DNA of 64,000 bases from Fen-1273 sp035516035 (GTDB lineage Bacteria > Bacteroidota > Ignavibacteria > UBA10030 > UBA6906): contig DATJAS010000107.1 of the NCBI GenBank assembly GCA_035516035.1, forward strand, positions 1 through 64,000, read 5' to 3'. A program made the translations under genes and the position numbers. Positions within the stretch are counted from its first letter, which is position 1. Every line of letters begins with the position of its first letter. This document shows, piece by piece, positions 25,258 through 33,750 of this stretch. The notes under the pieces were generated by a model that saw nothing but the letters and a program-made list of their open reading frames with translations, was not told where the DNA came from and did no database searches.

Positions 25258-26475
25258 ATGAACGTCACCACGATGCTCCGCTCAGCGCTCCGGGCGCTGC
25301 GGCGGAACAAAATGCGCTCGTTCCTGACGATGCTCGGCATCATCATCGGCGTCGCCGCGGTCATCGCGATGCTCGCCGTGGGCCAGGGCGCTGAAACCGC
25401 GGTGGAGGAGCAGATCGGCGCGCTGGGGACCAACGCCCTCCTGGTCCTCCCCGCATCACAGCAGGTCGGGGGCGTTCGCGTCGGGGCCGGGTCGATGACC
25501 ACGCTCACCGAAGACGACGCAACCGCCATCCTCCGCGACTGCCCGTCGGTCGGACTCCTGTCTCCCGGGACCCGCGCCTTCTGCCAGGTGATAGAGGGGA
25601 ATCTCAACTGGAGCACGATGGTCGAGGGAGCGGGCGCGGACTACATGGAGATCCGGAAGTGGGGGGTAGAGTACGGGGAGTTTTTCACGGAGCAGGACGT
25701 GAAGGGGGCGGCGAAGGTCTGCGTGCTGGGGAAAACAGTCGCGGACAACCTGTTCCCGGATTCGGCCCCGGTGGGCCAGACCATCCGCATCCGGAACGTC
25801 CCGTTTCGCGTGCTGGGCGTCCTGATCGGCAAGGGGCAGAACGCGCTCGGGCAGGACCAGGACGACATCGTGATCGCGCCCTACACGACCGTCAAGCGCC
25901 GCCTGACCTGGTACCCCTATCTGCGGATGATCGTCATTTCCGCCAGCAGCGCCGCCGACGTTCGGCCGGCACAGGAGCAGATCACGGACGTCCTCAGGAT
26001 GCGGCACAAGCTTGCGCCCGGCGACCCGAATGACTTCACGATCCGGAGCCAGGACGATCTCATCGCCGCCGCCTCCTCGGCCACGGAGATTCTGACGATC
26101 CTCCTGGCAAGCATCGCATCCGTCTCGCTCCTTGTGGGAGGGATCGGCATCATGAACATCATGCTGGTCTCGGTGACCGAGCGGACGCGGGAGATCGGCA
26201 TCCGGATGGCGGTGGGCGCACGGGCGCACGATATCCTGGTGCAATTCCTCATCGAGGCGCTCGTGCTGAGCCTCATCGGCGGGTTAGGCGGGATACTCTT
26301 CGGAGTCAGCGGAGCGGGCCTCATATCGCGGCTCGCCCGGTGGCCCACGATCATTACACCCTTTTCTGTCACCCTCTCCTTCGCGTTCTCCTTTGTCATC
26401 GGGATATTTTTCGGCTACTATCCCGCCCACAAGGCCGCCTACCTGGATCCCATCGACGCGCTGCGCTACGAGTAG
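25258..26475 (+). CDS. MacB-type ABC transporter permease
   Basis: 405 residues. Layout of the MacB/FtsX family: TM helix 1 at ~20-42 (MRSFLTMLGIIIGVAAVIAM), a ~230-residue periplasmic domain (MacB-PCD: TNALLVLPASQ ... GKTVADNLFPDSAPVGQTIRI ... FRVLGVL), then three TM helices with the conserved GGIGIMNIMLVSVTERTREI and a C-terminal P-x-x-ALRYE. These permeases need a separate LolD/MacB-type ATPase and often a membrane-fusion protein; neither is in this window. There is no ribosome site upstream of ATG 25258, which fits the predicted near-leaderless promoter. Confidence 0.85.
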   Translation: MNVTTMLRSALRALRRNKMRSFLTMLGIIIGVAAVIAMLAVGQGAETAVEEQIGALGTNALLVLPASQQVGGVRVGAGSMTTLTEDDATAILRDCPSVGLLSPGTRAFCQVIEGNLNWSTMVEGAGADYMEIRKWGVEYGEFFTEQDVKGAAKVCVLGKTVADNLFPDSAPVGQTIRIRNVPFRVLGVLIGKGQNALGQDQDDIVIAPYTTVKRRLTWYPYLRMIVISASSAADVRPAQEQITDVLRMRHKLAPGDPNDFTIRSQDDLIAAASSATEILTILLASIASVSLLVGGIGIMNIMLVSVTERTREIGIRMAVGARAHDILVQFLIEALVLSLIGGLGGILFGVSGAGLISRLARWPTIITPFSVTLSFAFSFVIGIFFGYYPAHKAAYLDPIDALRYE

Positions 26476-26493
26476 CCGGCACAGCACTGCCGG

Positions 26494-27723
26494 TCACCGC
26501 AGGTGCGCGGCGGCGATGTCAAACACCTCGTTGAAGCTCTCGTCCAGCTGGGCCCCGAGCGAGTGCCGGAACGGGAACGGCATGACGTGGGAATAGAGGT
26601 AGGGGAAATCCTTCACGTGGACGCGAACCGGGATGTCCCGCGCGTCGCCCTGCAGCGTGTTGATCACTTCCACGGGGGGGATCACCGCGTCCTGGCGGAG
26701 GGCGAGCGCCTCGATCCGGCCGGCGAGGGCGCGAAACCGTTCCTCGCGCAGCGACTTGAGCTTCGGGTACGACAGCATGGCGCGAAAGTAATCCCACACC
26801 CCGGGATGCTCCCGGAAATAGTGGCAGAGGCGCGGATAGCGCCGCAGCTCGTTGTCCAGGTGTTCGATCAGGTACGCGTGCAGCGCGATGACCGCCTCGC
26901 TGTCCATGATGTAGCGCGAGGCCGGGTACATCCGGTCCAGCGTCGGGCCGCCGCAGAAAATGAAAAGACGCGAATCCGCGAAATGCCCGCCGGGATCCGT
27001 CATCAGGATGACCTCCGAGAGGAACGAGCCGATGGAATACGCGAAGAAATCCACCGACGCGGAGGGCTCCACCGCCCCGTGGCGCCCGCTCCGTACTTCC
27101 TCGACAAACTGGACGACGTCGAGATACGTCTGAAACCCCGACCAGAAAAACCGCTGGGGCGCGGCCTGGAGGCGGACGCTGATGGCGGCGTTCGCAAAGG
27201 ACGAATGCGCGATGGAGGGGTAGCGCTCGCGGCGCGCGGCGGACACGGCGTTCATGATCCTCGCGTTGCTCCAGTCCGTCGGCGTCCGGTTCATGTGGAA
27301 GGCGATCGGGAAGAGGACGACGGCCTTGCCGGTCGACTCTGCCAGGCGGAGCGCCCAGGGAAGGTACTTGTCCCACCGCTTCTCGTTCAGGCCGTGGATC
27401 AGGACGATCACGGCGCGCGCCCTGCCTCCCCCCGGCCGTGTGAACATGGGATAGCGGAACGTGGTGTTGCTGCAGATGTCGCAGTCCGGGGCAAGGAGAG
27501 AGTCATGATACGGGGGAGCGGCATCGGACTGCAGGTCTTCGTCCGGACCGAAGAGCGCACCGTGCTGCGCACAGGCGTACCGGGAGGCCCCGGGAAGGAC
27601 GTGCGTGTTACGGGAAGAAAGTCCGCAGTGAAGAATCTCGAAGGGAAGGGGCGCTAGCGAATTCCTCGGCCGGGACTGGTCGAATTTCGAAAGGAGGAAT
27701 TCAAGGGCGGAACAGTAGGTCAT
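26494..27723 (-). CDS. DUF6051-like alpha/beta hydrolase
   Basis: 409 residues. The core AVIVLIHGLNEKRWDKYLPW (beta strand and HG oxyanion loop), the Ser elbow FFAYSIGSFLSE and a C-terminal His in YLYSHVMPFPF suggest an alpha/beta hydrolase; the preceding FRYPMF segment fits the DUF6051 group of Bacteroidota. There is no signal peptide. ATG 27723 directly follows the TGA of the upstream gene (TGAATG), so it is translationally coupled as the third gene of an operon with the epimerase-like and DHDPS-like genes. The substrate is unknown; an esterase or lactonase step on a sugar-derived compound would fit. Confidence 0.68.
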   Translation of the reverse strand: MTYCSALEFLLSKFDQSRPRNSLAPLPFEILHCGLSSRNTHVLPGASRYACAQHGALFGPDEDLQSDAAPPYHDSLLAPDCDICSNTTFRYPMFTRPGGGRARAVIVLIHGLNEKRWDKYLPWALRLAESTGKAVVLFPIAFHMNRTPTDWSNARIMNAVSAARRERYPSIAHSSFANAAISVRLQAAPQRFFWSGFQTYLDVVQFVEEVRSGRHGAVEPSASVDFFAYSIGSFLSEVILMTDPGGHFADSRLFIFCGGPTLDRMYPASRYIMDSEAVIALHAYLIEHLDNELRRYPRLCHYFREHPGVWDYFRAMLSYPKLKSLREERFRALAGRIEALALRQDAVIPPVEVINTLQGDARDIPVRVHVKDFPYLYSHVMPFPFRHSLGAQLDESFNEVFDIAAAHLR

Positions 27724-28761
27724 TCAGTATTCCCGCTTTGCCTCGCCGAAATTCGTCGGCTTTCCCCAGTACTCTCCCCCGTCGCGCACCCAGCGGACCG
27801 CCGCGGCCATGATGTCGTCGAGCGAATCGTGATACTGGCCGAACCGCCGCACGCAGAAACCGTCGTCGACGATCTGGCAACGGTCCGGTTCTTCGCCGAC
27901 GAGCACCGGCGCCCGTCCGACCATGGCCCCCAGTTTCCGGGCAAGATCGCGCACAGCGAGCGGGGGTCCGGAGACATTCAGGATCGCCGGCGGGTTGGCG
28001 CAGATCTCGAATGCGCGTACGGCCCTCTCGTTCGCATCGCGCTGCGACACGAGGTTCACGTACGGGACGGCGACGGAGATTTCCTTCCCGGCGATGATCA
28101 GCCTGACCAAATCCACGATCACCCCGTACGCCAGGTGCTGCGCGTAGGTCAGGCGAAAGAAACAGGACCGCTGGCCGGGGTGCCTCCCGGCGGTGACTGC
28201 AAACGCACTCTCGCGCGCGACAATGCTCCATCCGTAGATCCCGCGCGGGTCGAGCGCATCGCTTTCCTTCGAGCCCGCCGTGCGAACGGGAACAGCCGCG
28301 TACGGGTTCGTCGAAGAGAACACGACGATCCTCGATTCCCGGAATATCTCTCCTACAAGGTACGGCAGTATGCAGTTGACGTGCACCGCCTTCTCCCAGT
28401 TCGCCGAGGAGCCGAACTTGAAGCCGGGCATATACATCACGTTTTCCGCCGGAGGGAGCGATTCGAGAAATTCCGGGTCGGTCAGATCTCCCTTGAACAC
28501 GCGCACGCCGATTTCCTCGAACCGCTCCCGCGCGCCATCGGCGGGGTTCCTGAACGAGGATGCCACGGTGACATCCCGCCGCGTGCCGGCGGCCGCGTCC
28601 GCTCGCACCATCATCTCCGTCAGCTCGGGTCCCATCTTGCCGCTTCCGCCGAGGACAAGGACGCCCCCTTTCAGGCGGCCCATGCAGTCGATGACGCCCG
28701 AGGAGGGGGTGCTCATGAAGTCCCTCAGCTGCGGTGCGTTCCGAACTTCTGTGATGTTCAC
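27724..28761 (-). CDS. NAD-dependent epimerase/dehydratase-like protein, catalytic Lys replaced
   Basis: 345 residues from GTG 28761, which overlaps the TGA of the preceding gene (GTGA) and has GGGAGGTGG upstream; a longer frame through to 29337 runs out of phase with the DHDPS-like gene. Extended-SDR fold: VLVLGGSGKMGPEL nucleotide loop, VFKGDLTDPEFL, VNCILPYLV, VVFSSTNPYA, then YGWSIVARE. In active epimerases this last motif is YxxxK, and here the Lys position is Ile. It may still bind NAD(P), but catalysis must differ or be lost. Its neighbours suggest a sugar-acid or keto-deoxy-sugar pathway. Confidence 0.78.
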   Translation of the reverse strand: MNITEVRNAPQLRDFMSTPSSGVIDCMGRLKGGVLVLGGSGKMGPELTEMMVRADAAAGTRRDVTVASSFRNPADGARERFEEIGVRVFKGDLTDPEFLESLPPAENVMYMPGFKFGSSANWEKAVHVNCILPYLVGEIFRESRIVVFSSTNPYAAVPVRTAGSKESDALDPRGIYGWSIVARESAFAVTAGRHPGQRSCFFRLTYAQHLAYGVIVDLVRLIIAGKEISVAVPYVNLVSQRDANERAVRAFEICANPPAILNVSGPPLAVRDLARKLGAMVGRAPVLVGEEPDRCQIVDDGFCVRRFGQYHDSLDDIMAAAVRWVRDGGEYWGKPTNFGEAKREY

Positions 28762-29813
28762 GGGGCCAGTCCCACCTCCCTTTTCAGACCACCGAGAGCG
28801 CCGGCGAGATACTCCCCGTCGCTCAGCTCGGGAGCCTCGCCGTAGACACGGTCGATTTCGGTCGAGAGCCCCCGGCGCCCTTTCTCGCGGAAGCACCAGG
28901 GCCCCGGGAGAAGGCCGAGCGAGGAGAGGCGGTACTTCACCCCCCACACGGAATTCTCGAAGTCGTTCCGCGCATCGAACAGCGCCCCGTTGCACATGCT
29001 CACCCTGTGCGCCAGCTCCTTTTCCCGCAGCGGAAATTCCCAGGCCATCCCTCGCTTTGCGCCCAGGACCGCGTTTGCCCACCTGACGGCGGCGAACGTG
29101 TCCGTGGCGAAATGCCCGAGGAGCCCCCCGACGTATTCCACCGCGACCGTGCGCCCCCCCACGGTGAACGGAAACACCCCCCCGAGATCTGCAACGATCC
29201 TGTCGTCGTTGCCGGTGACGAGCACCAGATCCTGCCGCCGGGTGCTGCGGGCGGCTGCCTCCAGCATCACCTGCGCGCGGTACGTGTTGAAGGGAGCCGC
29301 CTTCGCGCCACAGGCAATGGTGAAGATCTTCTCCCACAGCCCGTAGCTGAAGTCACGGCTTCCGGGCACGGCCTTCTGCAGCTCGAAGCCGAACACCGGG
29401 ATCACGTCCGCCACGCGCCTGTACGTCTTCAGGACATCGCCGTCGCTCCCGTGCGTGAACGCGGTCGGCGCAAGCATCACGAGGTCGTACCCCTCCCTCG
29501 CGGCAAGCTCCGCCTGTTTCATGTACCCCTTGCCGCTGACGGACGCCATCAGGAACATCCCCCCCTGCCCGTACTGCTCCACCATCTCCCTGACGAGACG
29601 CAGCCAGTACCGGTAGATGTCGGCGTCCCCGCCGGAGAACTCCCCTGTATGGGCGCCCGGGATCACCGCCCGCGCCCCGGCACGGATGTAGTAGAGCGTC
29701 AGGAGGCGCTGCCATTTCTCAAGCGGCTTCCGCCGCCGATCGAGCGCAAGCGGACTCGGAACCCATACGCCCCCCTGTTTCAGCCGGGAGAGCGTCTCGG
29801 TGGGGAGTGTCAT
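28758..29813 (-). CDS. DHDPS/NAL-family aldolase-like protein
   Basis: 351 residues, (beta/alpha)8 class I aldolase fold of the dihydrodipicolinate synthase/N-acetylneuraminate lyase family: GVWVPSPLALD, YYIRAGARAVIPGAHTGEFS (the G-x-x-GE type motif), MASVSGKGYMKQAELA, YDLVMLAPTAFTHG, a candidate Schiff-base Lys in CGAKAAPFN, and VTGNDDRIV. Lysine synthesis is unlikely given the neighbours; such paralogues split or dehydrate keto-deoxy sugar acids. ATG 29813 has only a weak ribosome site. First gene of a three-gene operon. Confidence 0.8.
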   Translation of the reverse strand: MTLPTETLSRLKQGGVWVPSPLALDRRRKPLEKWQRLLTLYYIRAGARAVIPGAHTGEFSGGDADIYRYWLRLVREMVEQYGQGGMFLMASVSGKGYMKQAELAAREGYDLVMLAPTAFTHGSDGDVLKTYRRVADVIPVFGFELQKAVPGSRDFSYGLWEKIFTIACGAKAAPFNTYRAQVMLEAAARSTRRQDLVLVTGNDDRIVADLGGVFPFTVGGRTVAVEYVGGLLGHFATDTFAAVRWANAVLGAKRGMAWEFPLREKELAHRVSMCNGALFDARNDFENSVWGVKYRLSSLGLLPGPWCFREKGRRGLSTEIDRVYGEAPELSDGEYLAGALGGLKREVGLAP

Positions 29814-29850
29814 TGTAGGCGAGTGTCGCAGGTGACGTGTCGTTCGCCTC

Positions 29851-29878
29851 AATGTAGAAACAAATGATGCAATTGCAA
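29851..29878 (-). promoter_or_regulatory. Predicted promoter of the DHDPS-like operon
   Basis: Minus strand TTGCAA (29878-29873), 16 bp, TACATT (29856-29851). Confidence 0.5.
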
Positions 29879-29884
29879 AGAGCG

Positions 29885-29979
29885 GATTGCCACGCCATGA
29901 AGCGGCGTGGTCCAAAAAGCGGCTCCCGCCTTCGGCGGGACGCAAAGAACGCGCTTCGCGAAAAAGCGCTCGCAATGAC
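29885..29979. repeat. REP/MITE-like intergenic repeat
   Basis: About 95 bp bounded by GATTGC and GCAATGAC (inverted ends). It contains stacked hairpins: CCACGCC/GGCGTGG, TCCCGCC/GGCGGGA around TTC, and GCGC/GCGC. It has the look of the small palindromic units ending CTCGCAATGAC that are scattered through many bacterial genomes. A degraded relative lies at 46689-46711. Confidence 0.55.
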
Positions 29980-29992
29980 GGGACGGCCTCGC

Positions 29993-30550
29993 CTATGCCT
30001 TGTGTGACGACAAGGACTGGAGATACGCTTCCGCACCCTGGACGCCAAGGCCCATCCCGAGACCCATCAGGAACCCGTCCAGGAAGTTCTCCCGGAACAC
30101 GAGGGGGGGAAGTGCGCCGGTGCCGCGGAGAACGCCGATGACGAGCGTCAGGAGGACGAACATCACGCCGTAGACGATCCCGACCACGACGAACTTCGCC
30201 CAGTGAAACTGCGCCAGCTTCCGCTCGAACAGAAATGCCAGCCACACCACGGGGAGGTTCACGCCGAACGACCAGACCACCGCATTGAGCGTCGGGATCC
30301 ACACGCTCGCCACGATGAACTGAACGGCACTCACGCACACGGCGGCCGTGATCGTATTCGACAGCCCTCGCTGGTGGTAGAAGGCGAAAATGAACGCTCC
30401 GCTCGCCCCGAACGCGATGTAGGCGAAGTCGGCCCCGGACGCTGTGAACACGTCGCTCCCGTGCATCATCAATCCTACCGTCGTGCTCCCGGCAAGACCG
30501 ACGACCGTGATCAGAGCAATCTTCCAGAGGTGGTTTACGAAGTCTTTCAT
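29993..30550 (-). CDS. Membrane protein of unknown function
   Basis: 185 residues, five hydrophobic segments (WKIALITVVGLAGSTTVGLM, ADFAYIAFGASGAFIFAFY, ITAAVCVSAVQFIVASVWI, VVWSFGVNLPVVWLAFLF, WAKFVVVGIVYGVMFVLLTL) and a Gly-rich end (GLGMGLGVQG). AAGGAGG precedes the ATG by five bases. I do not recognise the family. It has its own consensus promoter and a hairpin leader, and stands alone between the REP-like repeat and the ECF sigma gene. Confidence 0.75.
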   Translation of the reverse strand: MKDFVNHLWKIALITVVGLAGSTTVGLMMHGSDVFTASGADFAYIAFGASGAFIFAFYHQRGLSNTITAAVCVSAVQFIVASVWIPTLNAVVWSFGVNLPVVWLAFLFERKLAQFHWAKFVVVGIVYGVMFVLLTLVIGVLRGTGALPPLVFRENFLDGFLMGLGMGLGVQGAEAYLQSLSSHKA

Positions 30551-30589
30551 ACAACCCTCCTTTTCGAATACCTGCTCCCCGGAATGCGT

Positions 30590-30624
30590 AAAGGCCTCCC
30601 CATCGGATGAGAGGGAGGCCCTTT
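30590..30624 (-). ncRNA. Leader hairpin upstream of the membrane-protein gene
   Basis: Minus-strand arms AAAGGGCCTCCC and GGGAGGCCTTT pair over 11 bp with one bulged G; the apical part can add CAT/ATG pairs. It lies ~20 nt after the predicted RNA start and ~40 nt before the ATG. Confidence 0.5.
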
Positions 30625-30645
30625 CAAAGGACAGTCAACTCTCCA

Positions 30646-30674
30646 AAATTATCCCGGATCCGTGACATTGTCAA
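30646..30674 (-). promoter_or_regulatory. Sigma70-type promoter of the membrane-protein gene
   Basis: Minus strand TTGACA (30674-30669), 17 bp, TAATTT (30651-30646). Confidence 0.7.
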
Positions 30675-30702
30675 TCGAATTCACGAAGAGGCGGGTATCC
30701 CT

Positions 30703-30731
30703 TTGATTCTTTGATCCGTTTTGGGTACGAT
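30703..30731 (+). promoter_or_regulatory. Predicted promoter of the ECF-sigma/kinase pair
   Basis: TTGATT (30703-30708), 17 bp, TACGAT (30726-30731). An RNA start near 30738 excludes the in-frame TTG at 30721 as the sigma start and supports GTG 30775. Confidence 0.5.
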
Positions 30732-30774
30732 AGGGACGACCAGCGTTATTTCTGGGGGTTTTACGCCCGGTGAA

Positions 30775-31314
30775 GTGACAAATCTGCTCGTCGATGTACG
30801 GGCGGGTGACCAGTCTGCACTGAACAGGCTCCTTCCTCTCGTCTACGACGAGCTGAGAAAGATCGCCTCGTCGTACCTCTCCCGCGAACACTCACGGCAG
30901 ACCATCCAGACTTCCGATCTCGTCCATGAAGCATACATCCGGCTGGCGGACGCGGAAGTCTCCTGGCAGAACCGGGCGCACTTCTTCGGAATCGCCGCGC
31001 GCTCGATGCGGCAGATTCTCGTGGACTACGCTCGCAAGAAGCACGCCGGCAAACGGGGAGGCGACATGACCAGGGTCTCGCTGACGGAGAACGTCCTGGT
31101 GGTCGAGGACGATTTCAGCCGGCTCCTCATGCTGGACGACGCCCTCGGGCGTCTCGAGAAGGTCGATCCGCGGCTGTGCCGCGTCGTCGAACTCCGGTAT
31201 TTCAGCGGGCTGACGGTCGAAGAGACCGCGGAGGCCCTCAGCGTCTCGCCCCGCACCGTGGAAAATGACTGGAACCTCGCCCGGGCCTGGCTGTCTCGCA
31301 CCATGACCGCCTAG
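30775..31314 (+). CDS. ECF-type sigma factor of the kinase-associated (PF07638) group
   Basis: 179 residues from GTG 30775, giving the usual family start VTNLLVDVRAGDQSALNRLL. Region 2: PLVYDELRKIASSYL and TSDLVHEAYIRL, then WQNRAHFFGIAARSMRQILVDYAR. Region 4 HTH: LTVEETAEALSVSPRTVENDW. This sigma group is usually encoded next to Ser/Thr kinases and controlled by them rather than by an anti-sigma factor; the next gene is such a kinase. No good ribosome site is visible. Target promoters are unknown. Confidence 0.85.
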   Translation: MTNLLVDVRAGDQSALNRLLPLVYDELRKIASSYLSREHSRQTIQTSDLVHEAYIRLADAEVSWQNRAHFFGIAARSMRQILVDYARKKHAGKRGGDMTRVSLTENVLVVEDDFSRLLMLDDALGRLEKVDPRLCRVVELRYFSGLTVEETAEALSVSPRTVENDWNLARAWLSRTMTA

Positions 31315-31350
31315 GGCCGGCGGGTCGTATCTCCGGATTCCATCCTGCAC

Positions 31351-33750
31351 ATGAACCAGGACCTGTGGCGCAAAGTGCGTGAGGTGTTCGCGGAAGCGCA
31401 CAGGCTCCCCGCCGCGGAGAGAGGGACGTACCTCGAACGGGCGTGCGGTGACGACGGCGACCTCCTCCGCGAAGTGAGTTCCCTCCTCTCGGCGCTGGAG
31501 AAGGCCGACGGACTCTTCGAGCCCCTTGCCCCCGGCATGCTCGCCCCGGCCTCAGGTTCCCCCCCGACGGCGACGGAAGGCATGCGCGTCGGCACCTATC
31601 GCATCGTCCGGGAGATCGGCGCCGGCGGCATGGGAGACGTGTATGAGGCGGTGCGCGACGACGGGACGTTTCAGCGGCGTGTCGCCGTCAAGTTCATACG
31701 ATCATCCCTCTCCCGGAGGGAAATGACCCGGCGGTTCGAAGCGGAACGCGCGGTCCTCGCCTCGCTCCAGCACCACAATATTGCGCAGCTCATCGATGCG
31801 GGTTCTACAGACGACGGAGCCCCCTACCTCGTCATGGAATTCGTCGACGGCAGGCGCATCGACGAATTCTGCGACGAACGGCAGCTCGGCATTCTGGAAC
31901 GCCTCCGCCTCTTCCAGACGGTGTGCGGGGCGGTCCGCTACGCTCACCAGCACCTCGTCGTGCACAGGGACATCAAGCCCGGCAATATCCTGGTGACGGC
32001 CGACGGGGCCCCGAAGCTGCTCGACTTCGGGATCGCGAAGCTCCTCACGGAGGATGGGGGCACGGCCGAACAAACCCGCACCGGCTACGGCTTCGTCACG
32101 CCCGAATATGCCAGTCCCGAGCAGCTCCGCGGGGAGCCTGCGACCACCGTCAGCGACGTGTATGCCCTGGGGACGCTCCTGTACAAATTGCTGACGGGGG
32201 GGAGGCCGTATGATTTCCGCAGCACGCTTCCACTGGACATGTCGCGGACGGTCCTCGAGACGGAGCCGACCAGGCCGAGCGGGAGAGAGATCTCCATCAG
32301 CGTGGCCGGGTCCACGGCCGGGAAGGTCCGCAGGATGCTGGACGGCGATATCGACGCCATCGTTCTGATGGCGCTGCGGAAGGAGCCGGATCGGCGATAT
32401 CAGTCGGCGCAGGATCTCTCGGACGACATCGGCCGCTATCTCGCCCATCGCCCGGTCCTCGCGCGCAGGGGGGAAGCACGGTACAGGGCCGGGAAGTTCG
32501 TCCGGAGGCATCGCACCGCGAGCATTGCGGGGGCGCTCGTGGCGCTCGCCGTGGTCGGAGGCATCGGCGGCGTCATGTGGCAGGCGCGGAGGGCGCAGCA
32601 GGAGAGGGACATCGCGCGCGTCGAGGCAACAAAGGCAAGGAGGATCAACGAGTTCCTCCGGCAGATGATCGCCGCCAGTGATGACAACTGGTACAACCAC
32701 GGCACGGGGCCGCAGACATCCGCTCTCGACATCCTCGATGCCGCATCCGCCCGACTGGAGCACGAGCTGACGGAAGAGCCCGGCGTGAAGGCGGAACTTC
32801 ACATGACAGTCGGGAACACCTACCTGGCACTGGGGGAATCCGGAAAAGCCGCACATCACTTTTCCCAGGCGCTGAAGCTGCGGCGGGAGTCGTTGCCGGC
32901 CGACGCGCACGCCATTGCGGAAAGCGAGTACTACCTGGCCGGCGCTTACGCGCACCTTGCGTTTCTCGACCAGGCATCCGCGGACAGCGCAGAGGCGCAT
33001 TACCGCAGGGCCATCGGTTACCTCGCGACTGTAGCCGGAGGAGCCGACATCTATCTTCCGTACGCGTACGAAGACTTCGGCAGCACGCTCATGCACGAGG
33101 GACGTCTCGCCGAGGCCGAATCCTGCATCGTTCGCGCGCTCCCCCTCTTCACAGCCAGGTACGGGGAGGCGCACGTGGCCAGCGCCTCCTGCTTCGGTAT
33201 CCTCGGACAGATCACAGAACTCCGCGGCGACGCCCGCGGCGCCGAAGCACTATTCCGGCGTTCATTCGAGAATCTGCTCCGGTTCCCCGACAGGACGGAC
33301 GTGAACACCATCGAGTCGCTGGAACCGCTGGCACGGCTGATGATCGACAGGGGGGCCATAGACGAAGCCGACACGCTGATCACCAGATACCTTCCCCGCC
33401 CGGCGTCCCCCGCCCCTTACCCGCGCATACTCCTCGCCCGGAGCCTGCGGCTCTGGGCACGCCTCCAGGCTGCCCGGGGCAGGCTGGACCAGGCGGATCG
33501 GACGCTCGGCAGCGCGCTGCGGGAGCTCAAGGGGGCCCCCGAGGACATCATCGTGCGGCGAAACGCCCGCGTCCTGATCGACCTTGAACGGGCGAAGGTG
33601 CTGATTGCCCGGGGCGCGTACGCGGCGGCAGAGGCCCTCCTGCGGAAAACCCGGAATGTTGCGGCAACGAACAACGACCGGGTTGATCACGTCGCGGCCT
33701 CGTGCGACGCCCTGCTCGCCGCGCTCCCCCGCGCTCGCCTGACTCCCTAG
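31351..33750 (+). CDS. Receptor-type Ser/Thr protein kinase with C-terminal TPRs
   Basis: 799 residues. A short N-terminal helical part (LWRKVREVFAEAHRLPAAER) precedes the kinase domain at ~83-370: Gly loop G90-A-G-G-M-G95, K114 in VAVKFI, HRDIKPGN at 205-212, DFG at 225-227, TPEYASPEQL activation end. One TM helix (~390-410, ASIAGALVALAVVGGIGGVMW) leads to ~390 residues of TPR-like repeats outside the cytoplasm (KAELHMTVGNTYLALGESGK, AEAHYRRAIGYLA). Likely senses an envelope signal and phosphorylates the upstream ECF sigma. It starts 36 bp after the sigma gene. The stop overlaps a remnant gene on the other strand. Confidence 0.9.
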   Translation: MNQDLWRKVREVFAEAHRLPAAERGTYLERACGDDGDLLREVSSLLSALEKADGLFEPLAPGMLAPASGSPPTATEGMRVGTYRIVREIGAGGMGDVYEAVRDDGTFQRRVAVKFIRSSLSRREMTRRFEAERAVLASLQHHNIAQLIDAGSTDDGAPYLVMEFVDGRRIDEFCDERQLGILERLRLFQTVCGAVRYAHQHLVVHRDIKPGNILVTADGAPKLLDFGIAKLLTEDGGTAEQTRTGYGFVTPEYASPEQLRGEPATTVSDVYALGTLLYKLLTGGRPYDFRSTLPLDMSRTVLETEPTRPSGREISISVAGSTAGKVRRMLDGDIDAIVLMALRKEPDRRYQSAQDLSDDIGRYLAHRPVLARRGEARYRAGKFVRRHRTASIAGALVALAVVGGIGGVMWQARRAQQERDIARVEATKARRINEFLRQMIAASDDNWYNHGTGPQTSALDILDAASARLEHELTEEPGVKAELHMTVGNTYLALGESGKAAHHFSQALKLRRESLPADAHAIAESEYYLAGAYAHLAFLDQASADSAEAHYRRAIGYLATVAGGADIYLPYAYEDFGSTLMHEGRLAEAESCIVRALPLFTARYGEAHVASASCFGILGQITELRGDARGAEALFRRSFENLLRFPDRTDVNTIESLEPLARLMIDRGAIDEADTLITRYLPRPASPAPYPRILLARSLRLWARLQAARGRLDQADRTLGSALRELKGAPEDIIVRRNARVLIDLERAKVLIARGAYAAAEALLRKTRNVAATNNDRVDHVAASCDALLAALPRARLTP

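Noticed and set aside
27724..29337. 537-codon minus-strand frame as one long epimerase-like protein
   Set aside because: The first ~190 codons are out-of-frame DHDPS-like coding sequence; the epimerase fold begins at GTG 28761.
29885..29979. Palindromic stretch as a CRISPR repeat or tRNA
   Set aside because: No repeated spacing or spacers, and no cloverleaf or TpsiC-like sequence; it fits a REP-like unit better.
28758..30554. 598-codon frame fusing membrane-protein region with the DHDPS-like protein
   Set aside because: The extra N-terminal part crosses the REP-like repeat, the predicted promoter and the membrane-protein gene in another frame; ATG 29813 gives the normal family start.
30721..30775. 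TTG at 30721 as start of the ECF sigma factor
   Set aside because: It overlaps the predicted promoter, and the additional 18 residues are not found in the usual family start.
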